From assembly GCA_963704335.1 (NCBI GenBank), contig OY969889.1, positions 496,001-560,000 on the forward strand: a stretch of 64,000 bases of DNA, written 5' to 3'. The DNA is from PALSA-612 sp963704335. Its GTDB lineage: Bacteria; Actinomycetota; Thermoleophilia; Gaiellales; Gaiellaceae. This document shows, in pieces, positions 40,781 through 48,493 of this stretch (positions are counted from its first letter, which is position 1; each line of letters opens with the position of its first letter). A program made the position numbers and the translations under genes. The notes beneath the pieces are model-generated. The model was given only the letters and a program-made list of their open reading frames with translations. It was not told where the DNA came from and made no database searches.

Positions 40781-41765
40781 TCGCGCTGCCGTAAACCTCG
40801 AGCGTCTCCTCCTGGCCCGAAGTCATGAGGTAGATGTTCCACTGATCGACGCCGGCTGCTTCGAGACGCTTGAGCTTCTCGACGTGCTGCTCGGGCGTGC
40901 CCAGGACGCAGAAGCGCTCGCACGTCTCGTCGGACACCTGCTGGCCGTGCTCCGCGCCGACGCGGCTGTGCTCCGAGTAGTCGTAGCTCTCCCGCTGCAT
41001 GCGCTCGACGTAGTCGGTGAGGGCGTGCGGCAGCGTCGCCTTGTCGTGTTTGGCGAGCAGGTCGAAGACGTGGTTCGAGACCATCGCGGGGAACCAGCGC
41101 ACCTGCTCGCACGCATCGGCCATGTCATCGGACACGTGCGCCGGCGCGCACGCCATGACCTTGATCTCCGACGGGTCGCGCCCGGCCTCCTCCGCAGAGG
41201 CCCTCACCTGCCCCACGATCCACTCGATGATCTCCGGGTCGGCGAGCTGGATGATCACGCCGTCGGCAATCCGTCCGGCAACGGCGAGCACGCGCGGCCC
41301 GTAGCCGGCGACGTAGACGGGGATCTCCGGCTGGCCCTGTGCCCACTCGAGGTGGACGTCGAAGTCGTTCCAGCGCACGGGCTTGCCGTTCGCGAGCTCC
41401 TTGATCATCGTCGTCGAACGCTCGAACTCGTCGACCTTCACGGGCTTGAGGCCGATCGTCCGGCGCGCCGAGTCGCCGCGGCCGATGCCGATCACCATGC
41501 GGCCGCCGGAGATCGCCTGCAGCGTGGCAAAGGCACTGGCGGTGACCGTCGGCTCGCGCGTGCCCGGGTTCGTGACGTTGAGGCCCAGTTTGAGCTTCGA
41601 CGTCTCGAGCGCCGCCATCGTCAACAGCGGATACGGGTCGTGCCAGAGGATGTGCGAGTCATACGTCCAGCCGTACTCGAAGCCGTGGCTCTCGGCGAGC
41701 GAGAGCAGCTCGACGACCCGGCTCGCGGGCGGGTCGGGCAGGACGGTGACACCGAAGCTCAACAC
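40761..41765 (-). CDS. LLM-class F420-dependent oxidoreductase
   Basis: 334 residues from a GTG; TAGACT lies 11 nt upstream. A luciferase-like TIM barrel with the pattern LGLNVTNPGTREP and GRMVIGIGRGDS typical of coenzyme F420-dependent members, including the non-prolyl cis peptide region. The segment TYDSHILWHDPYPLLTMAA resembles methylenetetrahydromethanopterin reductase-like and hydroxymycolate-type enzymes. It would reduce or oxidise a small molecule with F420. No F420 biosynthesis gene is nearby. Confidence 0.8.
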   Translation of the reverse strand: MLSFGVTVLPDPPASRVVELLSLAESHGFEYGWTYDSHILWHDPYPLLTMAALETSKLKLGLNVTNPGTREPTVTASAFATLQAISGGRMVIGIGRGDSARRTIGLKPVKVDEFERSTTMIKELANGKPVRWNDFDVHLEWAQGQPEIPVYVAGYGPRVLAVAGRIADGVIIQLADPEIIEWIVGQVRASAEEAGRDPSEIKVMACAPAHVSDDMADACEQVRWFPAMVSNHVFDLLAKHDKATLPHALTDYVERMQRESYDYSEHSRVGAEHGQQVSDETCERFCVLGTPEQHVEKLKRLEAAGVDQWNIYLMTSGQEETLEVYGSAIIPRLR

Positions 41766-41798
41766 GAGGAAAGCCGAGTCTACGAGCCAAGCTTGCCG

Positions 41799-41963
41799 TC
41801 AGCGCGCTTCGTCGTTCTCCCGCTTGAGCTTCTCCCGGTCAACGACGTACACCATGATCGTGCCCTTGCGCTCTTCACGCGGCTTCGGGAACTGGCCGAT
41901 CGCGTAGGGCGGGTCCATGAACGCGATGCTGATGACGCCGTTCTTGACCACGACTCGCTTCAC
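41799..41963 (-). CDS. Small protein of unknown function (54 residues)
   Basis: A short gene from a GTG that overlaps the previous stop (GTGA). The protein starts VKRVVVKNGVISIAFMDPPY and continues with a charged tail rich in Lys, Arg and Glu (EERKG, DREKLKRENDEA). No membrane segment. The exact overlap and sensible composition argue it is real. It is the last of three small genes on the minus strand. I do not recognise a family. Confidence 0.55.
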   Translation of the reverse strand: MKRVVVKNGVISIAFMDPPYAIGQFPKPREERKGTIMVYVVDREKLKRENDEAR

Positions 41964-42226
41964 TTGTCGCCCCGCTGTCGAGGAATGCTGATCTCGCCGT
42001 ACTGTAGCTCGTAGTCGCCGATCAGCCTATCCAGCGTGCGGCGAATTCCGTGTGCTGCCGTCGCCGGAACTCGAACCCGTCCGGTCACCAGGCGCTCGTC
42101 CTGCCCGCCTAGCGCGAGGAAGTCGAGGACGATGGCGTGCATGTTCGACGACCCGGCCAGTCCGTCGGCATAGACACCCGCCTCGAGCTCGAGCGGAACG
42201 ACGACATCAAACGTCTCGTCGGCCAC
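41960..42226 (-). CDS. DUF3467-like small protein
   Basis: 88 residues from the GTG at 42226 (an ATG at 42283 lies inside the previous gene). The pattern GVYADGL...MHAIVLDFLAL, then RVRVPATAAHGIRRTLDRLIGDYELQYGEI, matches the general form of DUF3467 proteins, short dimeric proteins of unknown role. It starts 4 bp after the preceding gene and overlaps the next by 4 bp, so the three small genes are one unit. Confidence 0.55.
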   Translation of the reverse strand: MADETFDVVVPLELEAGVYADGLAGSSNMHAIVLDFLALGGQDERLVTGRVRVPATAAHGIRRTLDRLIGDYELQYGEISIPRQRGDK

Positions 42227-42230
42227 GGCG

Positions 42231-42638
42231 TCAGTTCCACTGCGGCGCCGCGAGAGAACGGCGATCGCGGGCGAGCTCGGCAAGCCGTAACTCAGTGCGA
42301 GTCCGTCGTATCAGCTCCATCGCGAGCTGGCGAACGATCGCCCGAGCGACTCCGCTTCGGCCGCCCCGTGCCTCGAGCTCGGCTAGCGCTGCTCCCGCGT
42401 CCGGCACGTCCAACTCGACCGCTTCACGCACAGCATCGGCGACGACGTCCGCGAGCCCTTCGTCCCAAAGAGTCGGAGTCATGGCGCACAGGCTTCCGCG
42501 GATCTCGTGGACAGTGCCGGTACGTAGCCTGTCCGCGACGAGCGACAGGCACAGGAGACAGATGCCGCAATCGAGCCCGAGATCGAGCTCGGCGGCGAAT
42601 GCTTCTGCTCTCGGCCTCGACAGCGGGCGGGTTCCCAT
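42231..42638 (-). CDS. Unknown protein with CxxC cluster, first of three small genes
   Basis: 135 residues from an ATG. Near residue 24 it reads DCGICLLCLS, three cysteines that could bind metal, followed by a fourth in SLCAM. The second half is two amphipathic helices rich in Arg, Ala and Glu (ARAIVRQLAMELIRRTRTELRLAELARDRR). It is followed by the DUF3467-like gene 4 bp later. I do not recognise the family; a regulatory or scaffold role would be a guess. Confidence 0.5.
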   Translation of the reverse strand: MGTRPLSRPRAEAFAAELDLGLDCGICLLCLSLVADRLRTGTVHEIRGSLCAMTPTLWDEGLADVVADAVREAVELDVPDAGAALAELEARGGRSGVARAIVRQLAMELIRRTRTELRLAELARDRRSLAAPQWN

Positions 42639-42783
42639 CTCGCCACGGAACCACAGGAGCTACGACCGATGTGTGCCGGCTCTGTGTCGAAGCACGAACA
42701 GTTCGGGGTGCGAACTCAGCCCGAGCCGGGGTCCGCGTACATCGAGACCCGTCCGCAAGGTGCTCGGGAACTACAGTTCTTCC

Positions 42784-43122
42784 GTGGCTCGAGTGACCCG
42801 TCCTCTGGAGCTGCTGCGGTCAGCCGAGGGCGCCGGCTGCTCGATCTCGCAAGAGGACGCGTCGGCTCAGGTCGCCCGGATCGAAGCATTACGGCAGCAC
42901 GTGTTCGAGACCGAGCGGCGCCCAGGCTGGCTCTCGCTCTCCTTCTCCGCGACGGCCGACGATGCTGCGCTCGACCGTCTCATCGAAGTCGAGCGGGGAT
43001 GTTGCGACTTCCTCCGGATCGAGCGCGAGCACGTCGGCGGGACGACGCGCGTCGTGTTCGCGAGCGAGGATCCGGCACGCGAGCCCGCGCTCGAAGCGAT
43101 CGCCCAGCTGTTCGCGACCTAG
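42784..43122 (+). CDS. Small protein with conserved CCxFL motif
   Basis: 112 residues from a GTG exactly 6 nt after TACAGT (42772-42777). The C-terminal part reads GWLSLSFSATADDAALDRLIEVERGCCDFLRIEREH, an Glu-x(2)-CC-x-FL arrangement that also occurs in small proteins and regulators linked to heavy metals (from memory). The paired cysteines may bind a metal ion. An upstream open stretch in the same frame lacks coding character. Divergent from the three small genes. Confidence 0.6.
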   Translation: MARVTRPLELLRSAEGAGCSISQEDASAQVARIEALRQHVFETERRPGWLSLSFSATADDAALDRLIEVERGCCDFLRIEREHVGGTTRVVFASEDPAREPALEAIAQLFAT

Positions 43123-43229
43123 GCCAGCGAAGTGGCCAGGCGGTCGAGCGCCATCGTCCGGCTCGCGGATAGCTCGGGGTGAACGCTCATCTCCGTGCGC
43201 CCATCGACGTCAGTGGCGCGGCTTCCAGC

Positions 43230-43251
43230 CGGCACGGGCGCGCCTGTGCCG
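43230..43251. terminator. Candidate bidirectional hairpin
   Basis: CGGCACGGGCG and CGCCTGTGCCG form an 11-bp stem with one mismatch in the 174-bp gap between two convergent genes. No T-run. The rest of the gap shows nothing else I can support. Confidence 0.45.
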
Positions 43252-43296
43252 ACCGGCCCTTGCCGACGAGCGCGGCCCGCTCGAGTCAGCCTCCGC

Positions 43297-44532
43297 TCAG
43301 GAAAGCCAGGCGACCGTCTTCGTCGTCAGGCGATCGAGGGCTTGCACCGCGAGCTCGAGATGCTCTTCCTTCGTGTCCTCGAGCTTCGTGTGCGAGAGGC
43401 CGCGGAGGCTCTGGCAGAAGAGCATCACCGTGGGCACTCCGGCGCGCGACACTTCGGCGGCGTCGTGGAGCGGCCCCGACGGCAGCCTGTGCGAGGTCTC
43501 GGTCACGTCGCGGATGGCCTCGTCACAGAGCTCGATCAGCTCGGGGTCGAAGAGGATCGGCTCGATCGACCAGATCTTGTCGAAAGAGACCTCGATCGAC
43601 TCCTCCTCGGCAAAGCGCTCCGACCGCTCCTTCGCCTCTGCGAGCATCGCTGCCAGCGTGTCGGGGTCAAGGTGGCGCTGATCGAGCAATTGCTCCGCCG
43701 TCTCCACCACCGAAGTGACGATCCCGGGCTTACAGACGACGCCGCCCGAAGTGCACACCGCGCCGCCGCCCGCCCACTCCGCGATATGGCGCAGTTCGAG
43801 CGCCAGCTTCGCGGCCCCGGCGAGCGCGTCACGCCGCGCGTCCATCGGCGTCGAGCCGGCGTGCGCGGCCTGGCCTTTCCACGTGACGAGGTGGCGCTCG
43901 ACGCCGAACGTCCCGAGCACCACACCCAGAGGTAGGTCGAGCGACTCGAGGACGGGGCCCTGTTCGATGTGTAGCTCGAGATACGCCGCCGCGTTCTCCA
44001 GCTGGCTCCGAGACTCGGCAGCGCTATCGAGGTCGACGCCGTGCTCGGCGAGCGCAGCCGGCAGCGCCACGCCGTCGGCGTCCCGCCGCTCGCGCAGCTC
44101 GTCCTGATCCGCCATCGAGCCGGCCGCGGCGCTGGAACCGAACAGCGAGCGGCCGAAGCGTGCGCCCTCCTCGTCGGCCCAGTTGACGAGCCGGACGGTG
44201 ACCGCAGGCTCGCCCTCCTCGGCCAGCCGCCGCATCACCTCGACACCACCCATCACGTTGAGGCAGCCGTCGAGCCAGCCGCCGTTCGGCACCGAGTCCA
44301 GATGCCCGCCGATCAGCAGCGCTCGCTCGGAGGCGCCGCGCAGGGTGAACCACTGGTTGCCCGCCGCGTCGATCTCCTCTTCGGCAGGCACTGCCGCGAG
44401 CTTCCCGCGCAGCCACTCGCGCGCCCGCTCCCAGGTCTCCGTCCAGGCCACGCGCTGGGCGCCGTTCTCGTCTCCCGTCAGCTCCTGGAGCTCGCGCAGC
44501 TCCTCCACGGTGCGGGCGGGATTCAATGCCAT
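43297..44532 (-). CDS. M20-family hydantoinase/carbamoylase-type amidase
   Basis: 411 residues from an ATG 6 nt after TAGGTT. Zinc ligands are visible in GGHLDSV, DEEGARF, LHIEQGP and GLSHT; GVERHLVTWKGQAAHAG marks the dimerisation domain. The family includes allantoate amidohydrolase and N-carbamoyl-L-amino acid hydrolase; the WADEEGARFGRSLFGS stretch is typical. It would hydrolyse an N-carbamoyl group to ammonia and CO2. Its neighbour is a RidA gene. A second member lies at 49.9 kb. Confidence 0.8.
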   Translation of the reverse strand: MALNPARTVEELRELQELTGDENGAQRVAWTETWERAREWLRGKLAAVPAEEEIDAAGNQWFTLRGASERALLIGGHLDSVPNGGWLDGCLNVMGGVEVMRRLAEEGEPAVTVRLVNWADEEGARFGRSLFGSSAAAGSMADQDELRERRDADGVALPAALAEHGVDLDSAAESRSQLENAAAYLELHIEQGPVLESLDLPLGVVLGTFGVERHLVTWKGQAAHAGSTPMDARRDALAGAAKLALELRHIAEWAGGGAVCTSGGVVCKPGIVTSVVETAEQLLDQRHLDPDTLAAMLAEAKERSERFAEEESIEVSFDKIWSIEPILFDPELIELCDEAIRDVTETSHRLPSGPLHDAAEVSRAGVPTVMLFCQSLRGLSHTKLEDTKEEHLELAVQALDRLTTKTVAWLS

Positions 44533-44541
44533 ACCGGAAAC

Positions 44542-44931
44542 CTAATCCCGTCGCAGCGCGATTGCCTCGATCTCGATCTCGAGCTCGGGAAGGGCGAGCG
44601 AGCTCACCTGGACGATCGTGTCGGCCGGGTATGGCTCCGAGAACCACCGACCGCGCAGCTCGACGATCTTGGGGAAGTTGGCCATGTCGGTGAGAAAGAT
44701 CGTGACCTTGACGATGCGGTCGAGGCCCGAGTCCGCCGCCTCGAGCACACGCTCGAGGTTGCGGAACACCCGCTCGGCCTGCGCGTCGAAGTCGCCGACA
44801 CCCACGATCTCCCCCGTCTCCGAGATCGCGGCCTGGCCGGAGACGAAGACAAGGTGGCCGACAACGAACCCCTGCGACAACCGGAACGGCTCATACGGAT
44901 CGGGATCGAGGCGGATTTGTTGCATGTCCAT
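44542..44931 (-). CDS. RidA/YjgF family protein
   Basis: 129 residues from an ATG with GGAGAG upstream. The signature region VFVSGQAAISETGEI and DRIVKVTIFLTDMANF match the Rid family, which hydrolyses reactive enamine/imine intermediates made by PLP enzymes. The usual catalytic Arg before the C-terminus (R-x-A/V-V-V) is not clear here: the region reads ADTIVQVSSLALPELEIEIEAIA, so it may be an Arg-less RidA-like member with another role. Ends 10 bp after the amidase start region. Confidence 0.78.
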   Translation of the reverse strand: MDMQQIRLDPDPYEPFRLSQGFVVGHLVFVSGQAAISETGEIVGVGDFDAQAERVFRNLERVLEAADSGLDRIVKVTIFLTDMANFPKIVELRGRWFSEPYPADTIVQVSSLALPELEIEIEAIALRRD

Positions 44932-44968
44932 GGTCTCTCCTCGGCCGGGTCCTGCCATTCTCCGCCAT

Positions 44969-45425
44969 ATGGCGCCCGACGTGGTCATCGGCGGCGGCGG
45001 CGGCGGGATCGACGACCTGCTCCGAGCTCTACTAGAGGAGACGGACGCGAGCCGTGTCACGCTCCGCCAGGACGTGCCCGGCGACTACGCGTTCCCCGTC
45101 ACGCACGAGGCGCTCGGTGACGGCGTCGCGTCACTGCGAGTCGAGCGCACGGTCGACCTTCGGAAGCAGCCGGTCGTTGCTCCAGCTGCAGACGGGTCGT
45201 CAGGTCGTGCAGGACGACTGCCGCACTGCCTACGACGATCCGGACTTCCAGCAGATGCTCGACACCTATGGTGGTCTCGCAGCGCAGATCGTCACGCCCG
45301 TCATGGCCGGCGACCGCTTGCAGGCTGTCGTCTCCTTGCATCAGCTCGGGCGGCCGCGAACCTGGACGGCAGAGGAAATCGCTGCTGCCACGAAAGCTGC
45401 CGACCGGGTGGCGGGGCTGCTTTGA
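44969..45425 (+). pseudogene. GAF-like domain protein with internal frameshift
   Basis: Two frames together give a coherent protein. The first frame (44969 to about 45176) gives DDLLRALLEETDASRVTLRQD and RTVDLRKQPVV; the second (from about 45180) gives LQTGRQVVQDD, GLAAQIVTPVMAGDRLQAVVSLHQLG and WTAEEIAAATKAAD, a typical GAF ending. Removing one base from TTG at 45177-45179 joins them into 151 residues. The stop overlaps the TTG start of the acetamidase gene. Ligand unknown. Confidence 0.7.
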
Positions 45426-46450
45426 GGATCGGCGCCGCAGGGGCGCACAACCGCTGGCACCCAGACCTCGAGCCCGTGGCCCGCGTTCGGCCCGGCGAAG
45501 AGATCACTCTGGAGACGCGCGACGGCCTCGACGGCCAACTCGCGCCCGACAGCTCGCAGAAGGACGTGGTCGCGCTCGACCTCGGGCTCGGGCATCCGCT
45601 GACGGGACCCGTGTACGTCGAAGGTGCCGAGCCGGGCGATCTCGTAGATATCGAGTTCGTTGCCTACGAGACCGCCGACTTCGGCGTGACCGCAGTCATC
45701 CCCGGCTTCGGCTACCTGGCAGATCTGTTCGCCGACCCCTTTCTCGTGAAGTGGCAGATCGCCGGCGGCCACGCGAGAGCGCCGGAGCTGCCGGGCGTGT
45801 CCGTTGCGGGAGACCCCTTCGCCGGAGTCATAGGCGTCGCCCCCTCGCAGGAGCTGATGGAGGCGATCGCGCAACGCGAGCGGGCACTCGCCGATGAGGG
45901 CGCTCCCGTTGCCGACGAGTTGCCGGAAACGGCGATCCCCGCCGCCGCGAGCGCCGGCCTGCGCACGATTCCGCCGCGGGAGATCGGCGGCAACCTCGAC
46001 ATACGCCAGCTCGTCGCGGGCTCGCGGATCACGCTCCCGGTGCACGTCGAAGGAGCGCTGGTCTCGGTCGGAGACCTCCACTTCGCCCAGGGTGACGGCG
46101 AGGTCTGCGGCACCGGCATCGAGGTGGCCGGCGCCGTCACGCTCCGCTTCACAGTGAGGAAGGAGCAGAACGCGCCTCGACTGCCGACGTTCGAGACGCC
46201 TGCCCGACCCGCCCGACGGGCTTTCGCAACGACTGGCATCGCGCTCGACACGCCGATGGACGTCGACGCGGCAGCGCGCGTCGCGTTGCTCGAGATGATC
46301 GACTACCTCGAGGCGAGGCTCGGCGTCCCACGCGCCGCTGCGTACGCCCTGTGCTCCGTCGCCGTCGACCTGCGGATCTCGGAGGTAGTGGACGTCCCCT
46401 ACCCGCTGGTGTCCGCGCTCCTTCCGCTCGACATCTTCGAGGCTCAGTAG
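45422..46450 (+). CDS. Acetamidase/formamidase family protein
   Basis: 342 residues from a TTG overlapping the GAF gene stop (TTGA). The beta-rich fold begins with HNRWHPDLEPVARVRPGEEITLETRD and contains HPLTGPVYVEGAEPGDLV, IPPREIGGNLDIRQL and GDLHFAQGDGEVCGTGIE, hallmarks of the FmdA/AmdA family. It would release ammonia from short amides. Its TAG stop is formed by the first three bases of repeat copy 4. Confidence 0.85.
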   Translation: MRIGAAGAHNRWHPDLEPVARVRPGEEITLETRDGLDGQLAPDSSQKDVVALDLGLGHPLTGPVYVEGAEPGDLVDIEFVAYETADFGVTAVIPGFGYLADLFADPFLVKWQIAGGHARAPELPGVSVAGDPFAGVIGVAPSQELMEAIAQRERALADEGAPVADELPETAIPAAASAGLRTIPPREIGGNLDIRQLVAGSRITLPVHVEGALVSVGDLHFAQGDGEVCGTGIEVAGAVTLRFTVRKEQNAPRLPTFETPARPARRAFATTGIALDTPMDVDAAARVALLEMIDYLEARLGVPRAAAYALCSVAVDLRISEVVDVPYPLVSALLPLDIFEAQ

Positions 46451-46614
46451 GAGGGATTGACGAAACAGTGACTGTGCCGCCGGAATCACGCTGGAGGCCG
46501 CGCTGCGGCGTCCTCGGTCGCCCACGTACTCACTAGTACGCGGGCTCCCTGCGTCCTTGCATCACAACCTCCAGCGCGCCCCGGCGACGAGCACCGTTCC
46601 GCCAACCCCTCCTA
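46448..46614 (-). repeat. Hairpin repeat family, copy 4 (inverted)
   Basis: 167 bp, opposite orientation to the other copies. The ends TAGGAGGGATTGACGAAAC and GTTCCGCCAACCCCTCCTA pair with three mismatches that are all G-U wobbles when read in the orientation of copies 1-3. The terminal TAG at each end is the stop codon of the neighbouring gene: 46448-46450 for the acetamidase and 46614-46612 for the cyclase. The element therefore occupies the entire gap between two convergent genes. Confidence 0.92.
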
Positions 46615-47577
46615 GCCCTTGAGCGGCACCGCGTAGGAGGGCATGGGAGCGCCGGTCGCGCCGCGCAGCTTTAGCGGGAAGCCGAGGAACGCGAACTCGT
46701 ACTGCTTCTCGGCCGCGATCTCCTCCATGTTGACGACCTCCATGATCTGCGCTCCTGCGGTGGCGAACATGTAGGCGTGGACCGGAAGGAAGACGTCCGG
46801 CTCCTCGGATGGCAGCACCTCGAGCGCGATCGAGTCGCCGGCGATACACATGGCGCCGGCCTCCTCGCAGAGGAACTTGGCCGCGGGCAGGCCGATGCCC
46901 GGTGGATTGCTCAGATAGCCGTCGAAGTCCGGCCACTTCGTCATGCGACCCGTCCGGACGAGGACGACGCTCTTCGGCGGGATCTCCACCCCCTGCTCCG
47001 AAGCCGCCTTCTTCAGGTCATCGGGCGTGATCGCGTAGCCGTCGTCCAGGCAGTCCACACCGTGCAACCCGGCGACGTCGAGCAGGACGCCGCGGGCGAT
47101 GATCGGCGGGTACTTGTCCAGGCCGCCCTTGGTCCAGACGCGGCTGCCGAGATCAGCGTCCGCCGTCCAGCCGTTCCAGAACTTCCCGTAGAAGCCGAGG
47201 TGGTTGAGCGTGTCGATGTGCGTGCCGCAGTGCGTGTACATGTGGATCGAGTCGCCGCAGTACGAGTAGCGCTCGTGCACCTCGCTGCCCACTCCTGACA
47301 GGTTGTCGTTGATCGACCCCTGGGGCGTGTGCGTCATCCAGATCCCGTACGGCGGATCGCCGGCGGCGACCCACGACGGCATGCCGACGAAGAACTCGAC
47401 ATTGAGGTCGAACACATGGCTGCCGTCGAGGTGCTCGAGGATCGCGCGGTTCGTGTCCTGCGTGATCCAGTTGAGGCGACCGATCTCGTCGTCCGCGCCC
47501 CACGGGCTCTTCGAAACCTTGAGACCGTCCTGCTCGAGAACTGCCTCGTAGGTGAGGCCTTCCTCCACGGTGGCCAT
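46612..47577 (-). CDS. Cyclase family protein (kynurenine-formamidase-like)
   Basis: 321 residues from an ATG preceded by GGAGGAG. The metal-binding motif HCGTHIDTLNH at about residue 116, an Asp/Glu pair in LLDVAGLHGVD and the C-terminal His/Glu region are those of the cyclase/KynB family, which hydrolyses formyl- or cyclic amides and lactones. The stop codon comes from repeat copy 4. Substrate unknown; neighbouring amidases suggest an N-acyl compound. Confidence 0.8.
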   Translation of the reverse strand: MATVEEGLTYEAVLEQDGLKVSKSPWGADDEIGRLNWITQDTNRAILEHLDGSHVFDLNVEFFVGMPSWVAAGDPPYGIWMTHTPQGSINDNLSGVGSEVHERYSYCGDSIHMYTHCGTHIDTLNHLGFYGKFWNGWTADADLGSRVWTKGGLDKYPPIIARGVLLDVAGLHGVDCLDDGYAITPDDLKKAASEQGVEIPPKSVVLVRTGRMTKWPDFDGYLSNPPGIGLPAAKFLCEEAGAMCIAGDSIALEVLPSEEPDVFLPVHAYMFATAGAQIMEVVNMEEIAAEKQYEFAFLGFPLKLRGATGAPMPSYAVPLKG

Positions 47578-47627
47578 GAGCTCTCCTCCTTCGAAAGGGT
47601 CGCCCGAGTCTAATAGGGTCCCTTGCA

Positions 47628-48215
47628 GTGAGGAAGGTGCGTTTCTACTACGACGTGGTGTGCCCTTACTCGTACATGGAGGGCTTCACCGTCGAGGGAA
47701 TCCAGGACGAGGGAACGGTCGAGGTCGAGTGGCTTCCTTTCGAACTAAGGCCCGCCCCACGCCCGCTGCTCGAGGTGCGAGGCGACCACTTGCGCACCGA
47801 CTGGACGGACAACGTCTACCGCCTTGCACAGGGGCGCGGCATCGAGATTCACCTGCCGCGGTACCAACCACGGTCGACGCTATCCCTGGCCGCGTGCCTC
47901 TGGGCCGGCGAGCAGGACGCGCTGCGACCTTTCAAGCACGCGCTTTACGAGGCGTTCTTCTGCGAGGGACAGGACATCGCGACCGACCGCGAGATCGCTC
48001 GCGCAGCGGACCGGGCCGGGCTCGACACTGACGGCGCTGTAGCGGCCGCATACTCGGACGAGCGCTTCGAGCAGATTCGCGAGATCCGGCGCGTGGCGGA
48101 AGAGGCCGGTGTGCGCGGCGTCCCTACTCTCGTCACCGAGGAAGGCGAGAGCCACTGGGGCATGGGCGGGCTGCAGCGCTACCTCGCCGGCGAGCCGCTT
48201 GTCCCTCGGACCTAG
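47628..48215 (+). CDS. DsbA-family (FrnE-like) thioredoxin-fold protein
   Basis: 195 residues from a GTG, 8 nt after TAGGGT. The start FYYDVVCPYSYMEGF carries CPYS in place of the redox CPxC pair, so only one active-site cysteine remains; the long helical insertion and GVRGVPTLV (cis-Pro loop) are as in FrnE/2-hydroxychromene-2-carboxylate isomerase relatives. A disulfide exchange or glutathione-like isomerase role is possible. Overlaps the convergent gene by 4 bp. Confidence 0.8.
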   Translation: MRKVRFYYDVVCPYSYMEGFTVEGIQDEGTVEVEWLPFELRPAPRPLLEVRGDHLRTDWTDNVYRLAQGRGIEIHLPRYQPRSTLSLAACLWAGEQDALRPFKHALYEAFFCEGQDIATDREIARAADRAGLDTDGAVAAAYSDERFEQIREIRRVAEEAGVRGVPTLVTEEGESHWGMGGLQRYLAGEPLVPRT

Positions 48216-48493
48216 CCCAGGTCGAGCACGTCGACCACGCGCATTTCCGGCTCAACGCCGACCTTGCGCATGAGCTCCGTACCGCGGGGGACGTCCGCAG
48301 TGGCGAGGTAGGCATCGAGCGTCTCACGATCGCGCCAGACCGCGATTAGCTGGACCGTTTCCCCGTCAACGAGGAGCGTCGCGACCTCGACGCCCTCCGG
48401 CCGAGTGGGACGCGCTTCGTCCATCAGCGACGCGAGCTGCTCCGCCTGCTCGCGGCTCATCCGGGCTTCGAAGATGGCTGCGACGCGGGTCAC
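48212..48493 (-). CDS. Small ABM-like (dimeric alpha-beta barrel) protein
   Basis: 93 residues from a GTG overlapping the previous stop (GTGA). The strand-helix pattern VTRVAAIFEARMSREQAEQL, ATLLVDGETVQLIAVWRDRETLDAYL resembles antibiotic biosynthesis monooxygenase-like domains. It is coupled to an ornithine-cyclodeaminase-like gene. Function unknown. Confidence 0.55.
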   Translation of the reverse strand: MTRVAAIFEARMSREQAEQLASLMDEARPTRPEGVEVATLLVDGETVQLIAVWRDRETLDAYLATADVPRGTELMRKVGVEPEMRVVDVLDLG

